Shown: piece after piece, positions 6,735-7,118 of the stretch
Layout of the letters: every line of letters starts with the position of its first letter
Numbering within the stretch: position 1 is the stretch's first letter
Source of the DNA: an uncultured Prevotella sp.
Lineage (GTDB): Bacteria > Bacteroidota > Bacteroidia > Bacteroidales > Bacteroidaceae
Assembly: GCF_900549175.1 (NCBI RefSeq)
Contig: NZ_URNN01000156.1
Coordinates: forward strand, 1 to 7,118
Direction: 5' to 3'
Length of the DNA stretch: 7,118 bases
Made by a program: the position numbers and the translations under genes
Notes under the pieces: generated by a model
Seen by the model: only the letters and a program-made list of their open reading frames with translations
Database searches by the model: none
What the model was told of the DNA's origin: nothing

Positions 6735-6813
6735 TGCAAAATATGCCGTTTGGCGTTGCAATATGCACCGTTTTGCACTGCGAAACGCGCCGTTTTGCAG
6801 TGCGAAATGCGCC
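6735..6813 (+). repeat. 22-nt tandem repeat, 3.6 copies, with hairpin symmetry
   Basis: Units at 6735-6756, 6757-6778, 6779-6800 and a partial 6801-6813 follow each other with an exact 22-nt period. Each begins TGC(A/G)A and the full units carry a central CCGTTT; the second and third then end in TTGCA(C/G). The third is close to self-complementary: TGCGAAACG (6779-6787) against CGTTTTGCA (6791-6799), 8 of 9 with the remaining pair a possible G-U in RNA. A lone CGTTTTGCA also occurs at 6461-6469. It resembles Bacteroidales intergenic repeats from memory, but I cannot name the family. Confidence 0.75.
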
Positions 6814-6891
6814 TCTCTGCTTTCTTTACACGGGCTTTTTCTGCGTTCTTTTTGTAACTGCCTGACTGTCAGCGCATCCTGTTTTGATGTA

Positions 6892-6932
6892 AAAACCGCC
6901 ATTTCGGCCTGTAGGACGGAAACGGCGGTTTT
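6892..6932. terminator. Terminator-like hairpin, symmetrical
   Basis: AAAACCGCC (6892-6900) pairs with GGCGGTTTT (6924-6932). One mismatch follows, then TTTC (6902-6905) pairs with GAAA (6919-6922), leaving a 13-nt loop. A/T ends on both sides would give a T run on either strand (5 on minus, 4 on plus), so it could act in both directions. It may end a minus-strand transcript entering from beyond the right edge. No gene is adjacent on either side in this window. Confidence 0.5.
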
Positions 6933-6968
6933 GCGCGGAGCGTCGAAGAAGATTGTAAGAATAGTTTT

Positions 6969-7109
6969 ATCCGACATTTGGAGTGATAAGCAGGACGCGT
7001 GTTTGGGATATAGAGAAATATTTTAAACGCAAAGACGCAGAGACGCAAAGATTATTTTTAACACGGAGACACAGAGAACAATTTAAGGTTCATCCGACAT
7101 TTGGAGTGA
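6969..7109 (+). repeat. 18-bp direct repeat pair, 123 nt apart
   Basis: ATCCGACATTTGGAGTGA occurs identically at 6969-6986 and 7092-7109. The 105 nt between them contains the 8-nt repeat array at 7027-7076. The second copy is followed by CATGTTACA at the window edge, so further copies could lie beyond. The repeat is not palindromic, and two copies are not enough to call a CRISPR. Confidence 0.8.
7027..7076 (+). repeat. 8-nt repeat array (ACGCARAG / ACACRGAG)
   Basis: Three exact 8-nt units, ACGCAAAG (7027-7034), ACGCAGAG (7035-7042) and ACGCAAAG (7043-7050), then a 10-nt AT spacer, then ACACGGAG (7061-7068) and ACACAGAG (7069-7076). The units share the pattern ACRCRRAG. From memory, arrays of this kind are scattered between genes in many unrelated bacterial genomes; their function is unknown to me. 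Confidence 0.8.
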
Positions 7110-7118
7110 CATGTTACA

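Larger units (their letters stand above)
6421..7118. other. Non-coding stretch without a credible gene
   Basis: The longest open frames here (plus strand 6592-7026, minus strand 6597-6977) have no recognisable domain, are rich in Arg, Cys and Lys, and run through tandem repeats and a hairpin, so they are not called as genes. The stretch contains a GAGTTAA array (6485-6519), a weak hairpin at 6616-6638 (CTTCTTTTTC/GAAATAGAAG, one mismatch), a 22-nt repeat array, a terminator-like hairpin, an 8-nt repeat array and an 18-bp direct repeat pair. No tRNA, rRNA, tmRNA, SRP RNA or 6S signature was seen. Confidence 0.65.

Noticed and set aside
6597..6977. Minus-strand 126-codon open frame in the right-hand stretch
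   Set aside because: Much of it is translation of the 22-nt repeat (ALQNGAFRSAKRCILQRQ) and of a terminator-like hairpin. Its ATG lies inside the 18-bp direct repeat and no domain is visible.
6592..7026. Plus-strand 144-codon open frame
   Set aside because: It overlaps the minus-strand frame and the same repeats. Its composition (many Cys, Arg, Lys) and lack of motifs argue against a real protein.
6969..7109. Possible CRISPR
   Set aside because: Only two copies of an 18-bp non-palindromic repeat, with a 105-nt interval made of another repeat and no cas genes.

Overview
The window looks like chromosome of a Bacteroidales bacterium, plausibly Prevotellaceae or Muribaculaceae. This rests on three things: the close match of the QueD, QueE and DnaG sequences to Bacteroidetes forms as I remember them, A-rich translation starts without Shine-Dalgarno sites, and a TAnnTTTG-type promoter ahead of the first gene. 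The genus is inference; no rRNA or marker comparison was possible.

All five convincing genes lie on the minus strand and are transcribed from right to left. In order they are: a secreted two-domain SGNH/GDSL esterase of the rhamnogalacturonan-acetylesterase type (6261 to 4642); DNA primase dnaG (4573 to 2582); queD (2556 to 2173) and queE (2186 to 1590), two steps of 7-deazaguanine (preQ0/queuosine) synthesis; and a cardiolipin synthase (1520 to 96). The dnaG-queD spacing is 25 nt and queD overlaps queE by 14 nt, so these three are almost certainly one transcript. The esterase-dnaG and queE-cls gaps are each just under 70 nt. The only clear promoter is upstream of the esterase, so readthrough of the whole set is possible. 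The genes share no single pathway: they cover polysaccharide deacetylation, replication priming, tRNA modification precursor synthesis and membrane lipid synthesis.

The remaining interest is in short non-coding and small-repeat structure. Three separate spots carry arrays of a GAGTTAA motif (34-95, 4585-4632, 6485-6519). The esterase stop codon sits in a perfect 17-bp hairpin that abuts a second hairpin made from such an array, just before dnaG. A 21-nt in-frame repeat at the end of queD contains the queE start codon in its last copy. The right-hand 0.85 kb has no credible gene. It holds the esterase promoter and leader, a 22-nt tandem repeat with hairpin symmetry, a terminator-like hairpin, and an 8-nt repeat array lying between two copies of an 18-bp direct repeat.

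I see no phage, defence, CRISPR, transposase or tRNA/rRNA gene. The repeats and the queD/queE junction are the best candidates for something unusual; no new multi-gene system is evident.
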